A stretch of DNA of 39,821 bases from Candidatus Parepulonipiscium sp. PG-Nuni2H_MBin01 (GCA_001994995.1 MDJM01000067.1:1-39821); one strand, 5' to 3'; counted from the stretch's first letter, positions 24,854 through 34,055 are shown. Numbers and translations: made by a program. Notes: generated by a model from the letters alone, not told the origin.

Positions 24854-26260
24854 ATGGATATGTTAATTTTATTAAGCAGATATGTTTTAAGTGGATTAAC
24901 TATAGCCATGTTTGGCATAATTTTATTATTTTTTATTCCAATTGACACAGTTAATGAAAATATTGTAAGGATAAGATTAGAAATTTTATATCATGTACAA
25001 ATGCTATTTTTTTCTATAGCTATGGCCATATTAATGTTTCAGGATTTTACTAATATATTTGTAATTGTAGCTAACTGGACTATTACTACGGCAGCAGTGA
25101 GTATGTATCATTCAATCATTAGAAAAAATAAAATGCACAATGTATTTATTGGGTTTTATATTCTATCATTTTTAGTATTAGTCTCACAAATAGTTTTAAC
25201 TAGATTAAATCCATTGCTTGCAACTAGGCAGTTAGGATGGGTATTAATATCTATAGTAGTAGCATGGGTGCTATTTTATATAAGCCCATACTTAGTGAAA
25301 AAAAATGTAGGAAATATATATTCATTAGTAATCATTGGTATATTGGCTCTACCATTCTTATTTGGTAGCCAAATTAATGGGGCATTAAACTGGGTTAACA
25401 TAGGTGGTATTTCATTCCAACCATCGGAAATGGCAAAAATTTTATATGTAATAGCAATTGCTGAGTTTTTAACTTTATACTACATTAGGGAAAACTCGGA
25501 TAAATCTATATTTAAAGTATTGCTACTTACAGCAGCTGTATTATTAATACTTATAGCACAAAAAGATTTAGGTGGTGCGATGTTATATGCTATTACATTT
25601 TTAGTATTAATGTATACAGGTACGTCGAACATAATAATTCCTTTAGTAGGCGTAGGTGTTGGCGCAGTTGGATTTGGTATGCTAATGCTAGTGTTTAGCC
25701 ATGTGCAAGTGAGAATACAAGCGTGGTTAAACCCGTGGGTGGATATTGTTAACACAGGCTATCAGATGGTACAAGGGCTATTTGCCATGGGAACATGGGG
25801 AGTTTTTGGTAGTGGATTAACTAGAGGCTTGCCACAGAAAGTACCATTTGTTACAACTGATTTTATATTTGTAGCTATTGTAGAAGAATTAGGCGTAATA
25901 ATTGGGATGTGTGTAATATTTAGCTACTTATTACTTGCTATATGGGGCATAAGAATTAGTCTTAAACATAGGATTATGTTCGTTAGATATATAATTATCG
26001 GTTATACAACATTTATAGTAATGCAGAGTTTTATTATTTTAGGTGGGGTAATGCAAATATTACCATTAACAGGAGTAACTTTACCATTTGTAAGTTATGG
26101 CGGCTCCTCTATGTTTAGCTCTACATGTATGATAGCTATAATATTAAGACAAGAAGTGAGACAAGTTAACTTTAAATGGCCGTCAACGTTTGAACAAAGG
26201 ACTCCTAAACCGTTGCGTAGGCGGTTTCGTACAAGAAGTAAGTATAGTAAAAGATTGTAA
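24854..26260 (+). CDS. FtsW/RodA/SpoVE family peptidoglycan polymerase
   Basis: This 468-residue polytopic membrane protein belongs to the SEDS family of glycosyltransferases, which build glycan strands from lipid II. About 12 hydrophobic helices are visible; the first few (residues 5-115) extend beyond the core family, as in the clostridial FtsW-like proteins paired with a PBP. Core motifs are GALNWVNIGGISFQPSEMAKI, LIAQKDLGGAML, RGLPQKVPFVTTDFIF and LPFVSYGGSSM. The C-terminus is basic and cytoplasmic. GGGAGGTG stands six bases before ATG 24854. The next gene encodes its likely transpeptidase partner. Whether it serves elongation, division or sporulation is not resolved. Confidence 0.9.
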   Translation: MDMLILLSRYVLSGLTIAMFGIILLFFIPIDTVNENIVRIRLEILYHVQMLFFSIAMAILMFQDFTNIFVIVANWTITTAAVSMYHSIIRKNKMHNVFIGFYILSFLVLVSQIVLTRLNPLLATRQLGWVLISIVVAWVLFYISPYLVKKNVGNIYSLVIIGILALPFLFGSQINGALNWVNIGGISFQPSEMAKILYVIAIAEFLTLYYIRENSDKSIFKVLLLTAAVLLILIAQKDLGGAMLYAITFLVLMYTGTSNIIIPLVGVGVGAVGFGMLMLVFSHVQVRIQAWLNPWVDIVNTGYQMVQGLFAMGTWGVFGSGLTRGLPQKVPFVTTDFIFVAIVEELGVIIGMCVIFSYLLLAIWGIRISLKHRIMFVRYIIIGYTTFIVMQSFIILGGVMQILPLTGVTLPFVSYGGSSMFSSTCMIAIILRQEVRQVNFKWPSTFEQRTPKPLRRRFRTRSKYSKRL

Positions 26261-26291
26261 TTAGACGGTTAAAATGTTTTAGGGGTGTGTT

Positions 26292-27668
26292 ATGAGAAAA
26301 GAAGATAAAACACTAGTAGTAATAGGGGCGATATTTGGAATTTTGCTTATAGTTAGTTGTATAAAGCTATTAGATATTTCAATTAGTCAAGCTGATGCTC
26401 TAAGTGTACATGACTTTAATCCAAGGCTAGCTCAGGTAGAAGAACAGATGACAAGAGGCAATTTCTTTGATTATAATGGCGTAGCTCTTACTGATAGTAT
26501 AGATGGTAAGAGATATTATGTTTATGATTCTAGATATGCGCATAGTATAGGATATTTAAACTTTGGTGAATATGGTTTAGAAAAAGAATTACACCAACAA
26601 TTATTGTCACCAACTTACAGTATAGAAGAAATTAGCAAAAACCTATTTTTAGATGAAAAATTTTCGGGACGCGACGTTTATCTTACATTGGATAATGAGC
26701 TGCAGCAGTTATGCCAAGAAGCATTAGAAGAATATAAGGGAGCTATTGTAATAATTGAGCCTTCAACGGGGCAAGTTAAAGCTATGTACTGCTCACCTAG
26801 TTTTAATCCTAATACATTAGATGTTGATTGGAGCACATTGTTAGCTGATACAGATAACACACCTCTGTTAAACCGAGCTACTCAAGGGCTTTATCCGCCA
26901 GGTTCTATTTATAAAATAGTTCCTACAATTGCGTTGATGAAATACTACCCTAATGATTGGCAAGATATAACATATACTTGTACAGGTAGTATATGGGTAG
27001 ATGATGAAAATTGTATTAGTTGCTATAACAATGAAGCTCATGGTAACTTAACGCTTGATAAGGCTTTTGCAGTATCTTGTAATACTTATTTTATAAATCT
27101 ACTAGAGTATATAACTCCGATACAATTAGAAAAGGTGTCTAAAGAATTATTTTTTGCTGAACAGTTGCCCACTGAGATTAATGTAGCAATAAGTCCTATT
27201 AATATAGTAAACACAGATGAATTTAGCCAATATGCAACTTATATGGGACAAGGAAAAACTCTTGTAACACCGTTTCATATGGCTATGCTAGCTAGCGCTA
27301 TAGCAAATGATGGAGTGTTAATGTCTCCTTACTGGGTTAACTATATTGAGGATAAATCTGGGGAACAAGTTTTAAAAAATTTGCCTCAGTATCATTCGAT
27401 TTTAATAGAAGAACCTCATGTAGTAGCGCTGCAATACATGATGGAACAAGTGGTGCAATCTGGTACAGCTACTAGCCTTAAAAACCTTACAGGAACAGTT
27501 GGAGTTAAAACAGGGACTGCACAAAATGAATCTGCATATGCGCATTCGTGGGTAATGGGCTATGCCAAAAATGGTAATAACTCATTGGCCTATGCAGTAA
27601 TTGTAGAAAATCAGGAACGAGTAGCTACATCGGTAATCAAGTATGTATTGGAAAATAGTATTAACTAG
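26292..27668 (+). CDS. Penicillin-binding protein, transpeptidase (PbpA-like)
   Basis: This is a class B-like PBP of 458 residues, with one N-terminal membrane helix (residues 7-28) and an external D,D-transpeptidase domain that crosslinks peptidoglycan. The three active-site motifs are present: SxxK as SIYK (Ser205), SxN as SCN (Ser262) and KTG (Lys406). It is shorter than FtsI/PBP2 because the N-terminal dimerisation region is reduced, as in clostridial PbpA proteins encoded beside FtsW-like partners. GGGGTGTG precedes ATG 26292. It is the last gene of the ruvA cluster. Confidence 0.92.
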   Translation: MRKEDKTLVVIGAIFGILLIVSCIKLLDISISQADALSVHDFNPRLAQVEEQMTRGNFFDYNGVALTDSIDGKRYYVYDSRYAHSIGYLNFGEYGLEKELHQQLLSPTYSIEEISKNLFLDEKFSGRDVYLTLDNELQQLCQEALEEYKGAIVIIEPSTGQVKAMYCSPSFNPNTLDVDWSTLLADTDNTPLLNRATQGLYPPGSIYKIVPTIALMKYYPNDWQDITYTCTGSIWVDDENCISCYNNEAHGNLTLDKAFAVSCNTYFINLLEYITPIQLEKVSKELFFAEQLPTEINVAISPINIVNTDEFSQYATYMGQGKTLVTPFHMAMLASAIANDGVLMSPYWVNYIEDKSGEQVLKNLPQYHSILIEEPHVVALQYMMEQVVQSGTATSLKNLTGTVGVKTGTAQNESAYAHSWVMGYAKNGNNSLAYAVIVENQERVATSVIKYVLENSIN

Positions 27669-27725
27669 GCTAGTAGTACAAAACATTAAGTATTTTTAGA
27701 AAATAATAGGAATTATTAAATGGTG

Positions 27726-27754
27726 TTGTAATATACCCAAAATAAGTTTATACT
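27726..27754 (+). promoter_or_regulatory. Sigma-A promoter of the Nudix gene
   Basis: TTGTAA (27726-27731), a 17-base spacer and TATACT (27749-27754), 40 bases before the start codon. Confidence 0.6.
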
Positions 27755-27793
27755 ATACTTAATAGACATACTATGAAAGACAGGTGAATATGT

Positions 27794-28267
27794 ATGATAG
27801 AAACTGTCAGCTGTGGGGGAGTTGTTATCCATAAAGGCAAAGTGCTGGTCCTCTACAAAGATTACAAAAATAGGTATGTAGGATGGGTACTTCCAAAAGG
27901 AACTGTAGAAGTTGGGGAAACACACCAAGTAACGGCTCTTCGTGAGGTTCAGGAAGAAGCAGGTGTTGATGCTCATATTGTGAAATATATAGGGTCAAGT
28001 CAATATACATTTCAAGGCAAAGATGATACAGTAAGTAAAACTGTACATTGGTATTTAATGAAAGCCAATAGTTTCTATACTAAACCACAACGTGAGGAGT
28101 TCTTTTTAGATGCGGGATATTATAAATATTATGAAGCCTATCATTTAGTAAAATTTTCAGATGAGAGATATATTCTAAAAAAAGCTTATAACGCCTATTT
28201 AGAACTTAGGAAAAATAATGAGTGGTTTAGTAAAGATGAAGGAAATTACTACTACAAAAAACGATGA
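27794..28267 (+). CDS. Nudix hydrolase
   Basis: This 157-residue protein has a complete Nudix box: Gly in LPKGTVEVGE, then REVQEEAGV (pattern GX5EX7REUXEEXGU), which coordinates Mg and cleaves nucleoside-diphosphate-linked compounds. The N-terminal SCGGVVIHKGKVLVLY is typical of the Ap4A-hydrolase/MutT-like group. The substrate cannot be predicted. The C-terminal half (about 85-157) has many aromatic and basic residues and is longer than in minimal MutT. AGGTG precedes ATG 27794. It is a single gene with its own promoter, convergent with the ABC-F gene. Confidence 0.9.
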   Translation: MIETVSCGGVVIHKGKVLVLYKDYKNRYVGWVLPKGTVEVGETHQVTALREVQEEAGVDAHIVKYIGSSQYTFQGKDDTVSKTVHWYLMKANSFYTKPQREEFFLDAGYYKYYEAYHLVKFSDERYILKKAYNAYLELRKNNEWFSKDEGNYYYKKR

Positions 28268-28269
28268 TT

Positions 28270-28302
28270 AAGAACTCCAAGTATGGCTTGGAGTTCTTTT
28301 AA
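28270..28302. terminator. Bidirectional terminator between Nudix and ABC-F genes
   Basis: A perfect 12-bp stem AAGAACTCCAAG/CTTGGAGTTCTT with a 5-base loop is followed by T residues on the plus strand. It sits exactly between convergent genes, but the minus-strand T-run is weak. Confidence 0.8.
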
Positions 28303-28303
28303 A

Positions 28304-30208
28304 TTATTTTAGTTTATTAAGTTCAAATTCGATTTTTTCCCACTCGCTATAATATTTAGAAACAGAAGCTTCAAGCTTTTCTTTTTTACCCGTAAGCGCT
28401 ATAGTCTTATTAAAGTTACTATATATATCAGGGTCGCATAACTGCTCATCAATCGAACTCATTTCATTTTCAGCCACTTCTATACTTTTTTGTAGCTTAG
28501 TAAGCTGGGTATTATATTTAGTAATTTGTGACTGAATATCTTTACTCTTTTTCCAATCTAGTTTATTAGCAGATGCAGGTGCATGAATGCTAGGGGCTGA
28601 AATTAGTTTTAATTCTTTTTTCTTTTCTAGATAATAATCATAATCGCCAAGATATAATATCATTCCTTTATTAGACATTTCTAATATTTTAGTTGCTGTT
28701 TGATTTATAAAATACCTATCATGAGAAATATATACTACAGTACCTTCATACGTTGTAAGCGCGCGTTCTAAAACTTCTTTAGACATAATATCGAGATGGT
28801 TAGTAGGCTCATCTAGTAGTAGTAAATTGGTAGCAGACATCATAATTTTTGCAAGAGCAACACGACCTTTCTCGCCACCACTAAGCGTGCTAAGAGGTTG
28901 GAACACATCCTCACCTGTAAATAGGAATGCAGCTAATACATTTCTAATATGACCATCTTTTGCTGAAGGGAAAGCATTTTGTAATTCCTCTAATATAGTG
29001 TTATTCATATTTAAATTGCTGTGTTCTTGGTCATAATAGCCTATGTGTACATTTGTACCAACTGTAATTGTGCCAGCAGTAGGGGCTATATGGCGCATGA
29101 TTAATCTAAATAACGATGTTTTGCCAACTCCATTAGGGCCTACAATAGCAATTTTATCTCCCTTTTTAATATCAAAATTAATATTAGCAAAAATGGGTTT
29201 TCCTACATAACTTAAGCATAGATTTTTAATAGATAAAACATCATTACCACTAACTACTTGTGGCGTAAGTATTAAATTCATTGGCTTATCATCTATCATA
29301 GGCATTTCTAAAACTTCTTGCTTACTAAGCATCTTCTCGCGACTTCTAGCACGTTTAAGCGACTTCTCCCGATTAAATTGTTTAAGCTTCTCTATTACAG
29401 CCCTTTGCCTATTAAGTTCCTGCTGTTGTTTTTCAAATTGCTTAACTTGAGTCTCATGCCACTTGTCGCTTTCAATAATATAGTTATCATAATTTCCATA
29501 ATAAAGATAGCTCTTTCCAAATTCTATATGAACAACTTTATTTACTACCTTATCTAAAAAATATCTATCATGCGATATAATTAGCACAGCCCCTTTATAG
29601 TTTCTTAAAAACACCTCCAGCCATTCGATTGACTCTATATCTAAATGGTTAGTAGGCTCATCAAGCAAAAGTACTGTTGGCTCTTCAAGTAATAACTTTG
29701 CTAAAGCAACTCTAGTTTTTTGTCCACCGGATAACTGCAATATCTTTTGATTATAAATGCTCTCATCAAAACCTAATCCTTTAAGAATTCCTCTAACAAG
29801 GCTTTTATATTCATAACCTTTCTTTGCTTCAAACGCTTGTCTTAAATTATCATACTCTAAAGTGAGGGTTACCGAATGAGTTTGTGCAATTTCATCTTCT
29901 AACTCATGAAGGCGTTTTTCTAAACTTAACACTTCATCAAATACACTGAGTAATTCATCGAACACACTATAATGCGACCGAATTTCCATATGTTGTTTTA
30001 AATATCCTATAGAACAAAGTTTAGAATAAATAACCTCTCCTTCGTCTGGACTAATTTCATTAGTAATTATTTTAAATAAAGTAGTTTTTCCAACTCCATT
30101 ATTGCCGACTATTGCAACTTTATCTTGCGCCTCTATATGAAAATGTACATCTACTAAAACATCCTGCTCATTATACGCCTTTGATACGTGATTACATGCT
30201 ATTACCAT
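28304..30208 (-). CDS. ABC-F family ATPase (ribosome-associated)
   Basis: This is a soluble twin-ATPase protein of 634 residues without membrane segments. Walker A motifs are GNNGVGKTT and GPNGVGKTS; the signature motifs LSGGQKTRVALA and LSGGEKGRVALA and Walker B LLLDEPTNHLDI occur in both halves. A Lys/Arg/Gln-rich linker between the halves (about 240-300) and a C-terminal coiled coil (about 550-634) match ABC-F factors of the YdiF/Uup type, which act on the ribosome to relieve stalls. Some members give antibiotic resistance by ribosome protection, but nothing here indicates that specifically. GGGAGG precedes ATG 30208. It is divergent from rex. Confidence 0.92.
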   Translation of the reverse strand: MVIACNHVSKAYNEQDVLVDVHFHIEAQDKVAIVGNNGVGKTTLFKIITNEISPDEGEVIYSKLCSIGYLKQHMEIRSHYSVFDELLSVFDEVLSLEKRLHELEDEIAQTHSVTLTLEYDNLRQAFEAKKGYEYKSLVRGILKGLGFDESIYNQKILQLSGGQKTRVALAKLLLEEPTVLLLDEPTNHLDIESIEWLEVFLRNYKGAVLIISHDRYFLDKVVNKVVHIEFGKSYLYYGNYDNYIIESDKWHETQVKQFEKQQQELNRQRAVIEKLKQFNREKSLKRARSREKMLSKQEVLEMPMIDDKPMNLILTPQVVSGNDVLSIKNLCLSYVGKPIFANINFDIKKGDKIAIVGPNGVGKTSLFRLIMRHIAPTAGTITVGTNVHIGYYDQEHSNLNMNNTILEELQNAFPSAKDGHIRNVLAAFLFTGEDVFQPLSTLSGGEKGRVALAKIMMSATNLLLLDEPTNHLDIMSKEVLERALTTYEGTVVYISHDRYFINQTATKILEMSNKGMILYLGDYDYYLEKKKELKLISAPSIHAPASANKLDWKKSKDIQSQITKYNTQLTKLQKSIEVAENEMSSIDEQLCDPDIYSNFNKTIALTGKKEKLEASVSKYYSEWEKIEFELNKLK

Positions 30209-30348
30209 ATAATGCCTCCCTAATTATTAATAAGCTAAATAGCTTTAGTGTAAGTCTATCAGAAATTAAAAATGTAATATAGGTTTAATAAATAAAAAAG
30301 TTGGTTAGAATACTAAGAAAACCGCCTAATACAAGTGAGGTGCAAACA

Positions 30349-30987
30349 ATGGAAGAGCGTAAAATTTCTATGGCTGTAGTTAGAAGGTTACCTAGGTACT
30401 ATAGATATTTAGGTGATTTGTTAGATGAGGGTGTAACTAAAATTTCATCGCGTGAGCTGAGTGAAAAAATGAAAGTAACTGCATCTCAAATAAGACAAGA
30501 TTTAAATAACTTTGGAGGATTTGGGCAACAAGGTTATGGGTATAATGTGGAATATTTATATGAAGAAATCGGTAAAATACTAGGACTTAGTCGACGTTAT
30601 AAAATGATTTTAATTGGGGCAGGCAACTTAGGACAAGCTTTGGCTAATTATACATCCTTTAGTAAAAGAGGATTTGACCTTATTGGGATATTTGATATTA
30701 ATCCTAAATTAGTTAGCCTGACCATTCGGGGGGTAGAAGTATTGGATATAGACACTTTAGAGAAATTTGTTCAATCCCATGACGTTGATATTGCAATAAT
30801 TACAGTCCCTAAACTGGGAGCGCAAGAAGTTGCTGATAATTTATCTAATTGGGGAATTAAAGGAATTTGGAACTTTTCTCCTGTAGATTTATTATGTAAA
30901 GATAATATAGTAATAGAAAACGTTAATTTATCACAATCTTTAATGACTCTTGCATACCAAATACATTCTATGAGCGATAAAACTTAA
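30349..30987 (+). CDS. rex: Redox-sensing transcriptional repressor Rex
   Basis: Rex senses the NADH/NAD ratio and represses fermentation and respiration genes when NADH is low. The 212 residues contain the N-terminal winged helix (RRLPRYYRYLGDLL, then SRELSEKMKVTASQIRQDL and FGGFGQQGYGYNV) and a Rossmann NAD(H)-binding domain (LIGAGNLGQALANY). The start is ATG 30349 (MEERKISMAV), with GTGAGGTG upstream; a TTG at 30301 in frame is too early. I did not find a convincing Rex operator in its own upstream region. It ends in a terminator. Confidence 0.95.
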   Translation: MEERKISMAVVRRLPRYYRYLGDLLDEGVTKISSRELSEKMKVTASQIRQDLNNFGGFGQQGYGYNVEYLYEEIGKILGLSRRYKMILIGAGNLGQALANYTSFSKRGFDLIGIFDINPKLVSLTIRGVEVLDIDTLEKFVQSHDVDIAIITVPKLGAQEVADNLSNWGIKGIWNFSPVDLLCKDNIVIENVNLSQSLMTLAYQIHSMSDKT

Positions 30988-30992
30988 ATTGT

Positions 30993-31033
30993 AATATACT
31001 TATGTCACTAAGACGATATAAGTATATTTTTTA
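30993..31033 (+). terminator. Terminator of rex
   Basis: A 10-bp perfect stem AATATACTTA (30993-31002) / TAAGTATATT (31019-31028) is followed by T residues. Confidence 0.7.
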
Positions 31034-31107
31034 TTTGTAACTTTGTGGTATTTATAACAGTTTTGTAGTAAAATAAACTATAAACTATTTAAAAATGGAG
31101 ATTAGCG

Positions 31108-31773
31108 ATGTTAAAAAAATTTTTTCAAAAAAAGCGTACACCTACAGTCATTTCACCAGAACATGAAAAAAATCAATTTATTGAAGATAACCTTGAGATA
31201 ATTAAATATTCTCTAAGCCAGAAAAAGCTACCTATTGTATCTTTAGACCAATCTTGGCATAACATTAAAGGTATTTTACAAGATGATGAGCTATTAAAAC
31301 TTGAGGCGCAGGTGATGGAAGATTTAAAGCGTAGGGGACAGATAACACATGATATTAATGAAAATATAAATGCAAAAAGCGTATTAGTCTCCAAAATTTT
31401 GGAGCTTAGCGAACATTTAGTTGATGAAGATAGCGATATTGATGATATGATAAAAGCAAAAGAAGCGCTAATTCACGCTAATGATGAAATAAGCAAACTT
31501 GAATTAGAAGCAGTACAGTTAGAGGAGATATTAGAAAGTACTAATCATGACCTAATAGAAAGGGCAGTAATTAAGGCGTATACAATTATGATGAATTACA
31601 GAGACCAAGCTAATTCGTTAGAAGATGAGATTGACCACTTAAGAAAAAAGTTATTAGAGAAAACGGAAGAACGTAAGAGCGTTGCAACAAATCATAATCA
31701 GTTATATAATTACTTACATGATGTAGTTGGATATGAGTATGTAAATAAAATGGATAAAATTGTAGGTGAGTAA
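31108..31773 (+). CDS. Coiled-coil protein of unknown function
   Basis: This 221-residue, highly charged, mostly helical protein has no membrane segment or catalytic motif that I recognise. A basic start (MLKKFFQKKRTP) could touch membrane or nucleic acid. Residues about 110-205 form heptad-rich coiled coil (KLELEAVQLEEILES, then DEIDHLRKKLLEKTEERK). The stop codon overlaps the start of acpS (TAATG), so it is translationally coupled to it. GGAG precedes ATG 31108. No function is proposed. Confidence 0.7.
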   Translation: MLKKFFQKKRTPTVISPEHEKNQFIEDNLEIIKYSLSQKKLPIVSLDQSWHNIKGILQDDELLKLEAQVMEDLKRRGQITHDINENINAKSVLVSKILELSEHLVDEDSDIDDMIKAKEALIHANDEISKLELEAVQLEEILESTNHDLIERAVIKAYTIMMNYRDQANSLEDEIDHLRKKLLEKTEERKSVATNHNQLYNYLHDVVGYEYVNKMDKIVGE

Positions 31774-32144
31774 TGATAGAAGGTATTGGGACTGACATTA
31801 TAGAAATTGAACGCATTAAGCGAGCAGTTGAGAATAACGAGGCATTTTTAGATAAAATCTTTACTGATTATGAACGTAGTTACTTTAAGCAAAGAAACTT
31901 TAATGCACAGAGTATAGCTGGAATATTTGCAGCAAAAGAAGCGGTTAGTAAAGCTTTAGGTACAGGTTTTAGAGGCATAAGGATGAATGAAATTGAGATT
32001 AGACATACCGAGTATGGCAAGCCGCTTATAAATTTGTACGGAAGTGCGAAGGAGCTTGCCTCTTTGTTATGCGTAAATAATATGCAAATTAGCATTTCAC
32101 ACTGCAAGCTATATGCAGTTGCTTTTGTTATAGCAGAAAAATGA
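31773..32144 (+). CDS. acpS: Holo-acyl-carrier-protein synthase
   Basis: This enzyme transfers 4'-phosphopantetheine from CoA to the Ser of acyl carrier protein. The 123 residues show the metal-binding GIGTDIIEIERI, then FAAKEAVSKALGTGF and the late SISHCKLYAVAFVI. It starts at ATG 31773, overlapping the preceding stop by one base. alr lies downstream after about 150 bases, the acpS-alr neighbourhood known from Bacillus. Confidence 0.95.
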   Translation: MIEGIGTDIIEIERIKRAVENNEAFLDKIFTDYERSYFKQRNFNAQSIAGIFAAKEAVSKALGTGFRGIRMNEIEIRHTEYGKPLINLYGSAKELASLLCVNNMQISISHCKLYAVAFVIAEK

Positions 32145-32150
32145 AAATAC

Positions 32151-32202
32151 AGCTTGTACTAAAATTATGTCAAAACACATATATAAATGTAAGCTTGTAC
32201 TA
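32151..32202 (+). repeat. Direct repeat upstream of alr
   Basis: AGCTTGTACTA occurs at 32151-32161 and again at 32192-32202, 41 bases apart, in the AT-rich acpS-alr gap. The spacing is about four helical turns. It might be a binding-site pair or chance in this AT-rich region. Confidence 0.35.
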
Positions 32203-32295
32203 TAAAATATCGAACTTTAAAAAAAAAATGTTGAATATCTTCATATTTAAACAGGTCGTAGAGTATATTTAGGTAAGGACACTAAGGAGGTTAAC

Positions 32296-33423
32296 ATGAC
32301 TTTTCTTCAACCAAGAGTGATAGCGGAAGTAAACACCGCTGCTATTAGACACAATTATCAGGAAATTAGAAAATTTGTTTCTAAAAACGTGGAAATTATG
32401 AGCATTGTAAAAGCTGACGGGTATGGACATGGGGCAATTGAGGTGGCTAAAATATTGCAAGACGAGGGCGTTAATAGATTTGGTGTTGCAATTGCTAAAG
32501 AAGGCGAGGAACTGAGGCTTTCTGGTATAAAATCACCTATTTTAGTTTTGGGATACACCCCTATAACTGATATTGAAATGTTAATTGTAAACGACTTGAC
32601 CCAAACAGTTTTTAGTTATGAAATGGCTGAATATATTTCAACACGTGCTAAGAGGTTTAAAAAAGTTATTAATATTCATGTCAAAATAGATACCGGGATG
32701 GGAAGAATAGGCTTCTTGCCAAATTTTAGTAGTATAAATGAGATTAGAAAAATAATGGAGCTTCCTAACATTAATTTGGAAGGAATATTCACACACTTTT
32801 CTACATCTGATGAATACGATAAATCTTATACTAAAGAACAGTGGAGTATATTTAAAGGGTTTATTAGTGAGTTAAAAGATTGCGGTGTGGAAATTCCACT
32901 TATGCATGCGGCTAACAGTGGAGCTATTATATCTCACCCATATACAAGTATGGATATAGTTAGGCCAGGTATTTTACTTTATGGCCACTATCCATCTAAG
33001 TATTTAACGCAGAAAAACGTTTCGTTAATTCCTGCCATGTCTTTGAAAACTCAAGTAGTTCATGTGAAAGAATTATCCCCTTCGCAATATGTAAGTTATG
33101 GAAAAAAGTTTATGACTACGCATAGGACTAAGATAGCAACAATACCAATCGGCTATGCTGATGGTTACTCTAGAAGACTTTCAAACAGGGGTAGGGTTCT
33201 AATTAGAGGGCAGTTTGCAGATATTGTAGGAACGATATGTATGGACCAGTTTATGGTAGACATTACACATATACCAGAGGTTTCGGTTGGTGATGAGGTA
33301 GTTCTATTTGGTCGACAAGGTGACAATGAGATATTAGTTGAGGAATTGGCTAACATTATAGATACAATCAATTATGAACTAATATGCATGGTAGGTAAAC
33401 GAGTGCCAAGAAGGTATGTCTAA
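32296..33423 (+). CDS. alr: Alanine racemase
   Basis: This PLP enzyme interconverts L- and D-alanine for peptidoglycan. The 375 residues have the PLP lysine in SIVKADGYGHG (Lys39, the usual position), the fold-type III barrel with HVKIDTGMGRIGF and THFSTSD, and the catalytic tyrosine region IPIGYADGYSR. AAGGAGG precedes ATG 32296. It is followed by a mazEF module, the alr-ndoAI-ndoA order of Bacillus. Confidence 0.96.
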   Translation: MTFLQPRVIAEVNTAAIRHNYQEIRKFVSKNVEIMSIVKADGYGHGAIEVAKILQDEGVNRFGVAIAKEGEELRLSGIKSPILVLGYTPITDIEMLIVNDLTQTVFSYEMAEYISTRAKRFKKVINIHVKIDTGMGRIGFLPNFSSINEIRKIMELPNINLEGIFTHFSTSDEYDKSYTKEQWSIFKGFISELKDCGVEIPLMHAANSGAIISHPYTSMDIVRPGILLYGHYPSKYLTQKNVSLIPAMSLKTQVVHVKELSPSQYVSYGKKFMTTHRTKIATIPIGYADGYSRRLSNRGRVLIRGQFADIVGTICMDQFMVDITHIPEVSVGDEVVLFGRQGDNEILVEELANIIDTINYELICMVGKRVPRRYV

Positions 33424-33452
33424 ATAAAAAAAGTATAAAATAACTACAGTAG

Positions 33453-33468
33453 GCAATAATAATATTGC
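33453..33468. promoter_or_regulatory. Small palindrome before the antitoxin gene
   Basis: GCAATA-ATAA-TATTGC is a perfect 6-bp palindrome 25 bases before the antitoxin start. It is a candidate operator, though it is short and AT-rich. Confidence 0.35.
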
Positions 33469-33492
33469 ATGCTGTTTTAGGAGTGTGTCGCT

Positions 33493-33678
33493 ATGTTGAG
33501 TTTTATTTCAAATAGAGAAGATGGAAAATCAGATAAGGCAATTGACAGAACAGTCCTAAAGATGATGCGAAGAGGATATTTAGAGATGGCGGATATTAAT
33601 TTATCCATCTCAAATTTGTATTTCCAGGTAGAAAGTGAGGTACAATCTTACTATGATGATTTAGTGGAGTGTGAGTAG
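33493..33678 (+). CDS. MazE/EndoAI-like antitoxin without a DNA-binding domain
   Basis: The 61 residues align, in the segment [17 protein letters not shown], to the C-terminal toxin-binding part of Bacillus EndoAI (LMRRGYMEMAKINLNIA by recall). The usual N-terminal ribbon-helix-helix of about 45 residues is absent. Only about 70 bases separate it from alr, so no hidden upstream part fits. AGGAG precedes ATG 33493. It overlaps a GTG codon of the mazF frame and is clearly one operon with the toxin. It is expected to neutralise MazF but not to bind DNA by itself. Confidence 0.75.
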   Translation: MLSFISNREDGKSDKAIDRTVLKMMRRGYLEMADINLSISNLYFQVESEVQSYYDDLVECE

Positions 33679-33679
33679 A

Positions 33680-34027
33680 ATGATAGTCAAACGAGGAGAT
33701 GTGTTTTATGCCGATTTAAGCCCAGTCATAGGTTCAGAGCAAGGTGGGGTAAGGCCTGTTCTTGTAGTTCAAAATGACATGGGTAATAGATTTAGTCCCA
33801 CGATTATATGTGCGGCTATAACATCAAAGATTAATAAAGCTAAGTTACCAACTCATGTAGAAATTGATGATAATCGTTATGAGATTGTAAAGAGATCAGT
33901 AATTTTACTAGAGCAAATAAGAACAATAGATAAAAAGAGACTAAAAGAAAAGATTTGTCATTTAGACCATGAATTAATGATGCAAGTAGATAAAGCCATT
34001 CTTGTTAGCTTCAGTGTAGGTACATAA
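33680..34027 (+). CDS. ndoA: MazF/EndoA-type mRNA interferase toxin
   Basis: The 115-residue sequence-specific endoribonuclease is very close to Bacillus EndoA/Maz[52 protein letters not shown] and [13 protein letters not shown]. Catalytic Arg and Thr positions appear kept (GVRPVLV and AAITSK). The start is ATG 33680, one base after the antitoxin stop; a GTG at 33671 in frame sits too close to GGAG. It is followed by a strong terminator. The position after alr matches Bacillus. Confidence 0.94.
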   Translation: MIVKRGDVFYADLSPVIGSEQGGVRPVLVVQNDMGNRFSPTIICAAITSKINKAKLPTHVEIDDNRYEIVKRSVILLEQIRTIDKKRLKEKICHLDHELMMQVDKAILVSFSVGT

Positions 34028-34055
34028 GAAGTACTCTGCATAAAGATGTAGTTCG

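Noticed and set aside
30209-30348. Rex operator in the rex/ABC-F divergent gap
   Set aside because: No TTGTGAA-N4-TTCACAA-like palindrome is present; the AAGCTA/TAGCTT palindrome there is too small to assign.
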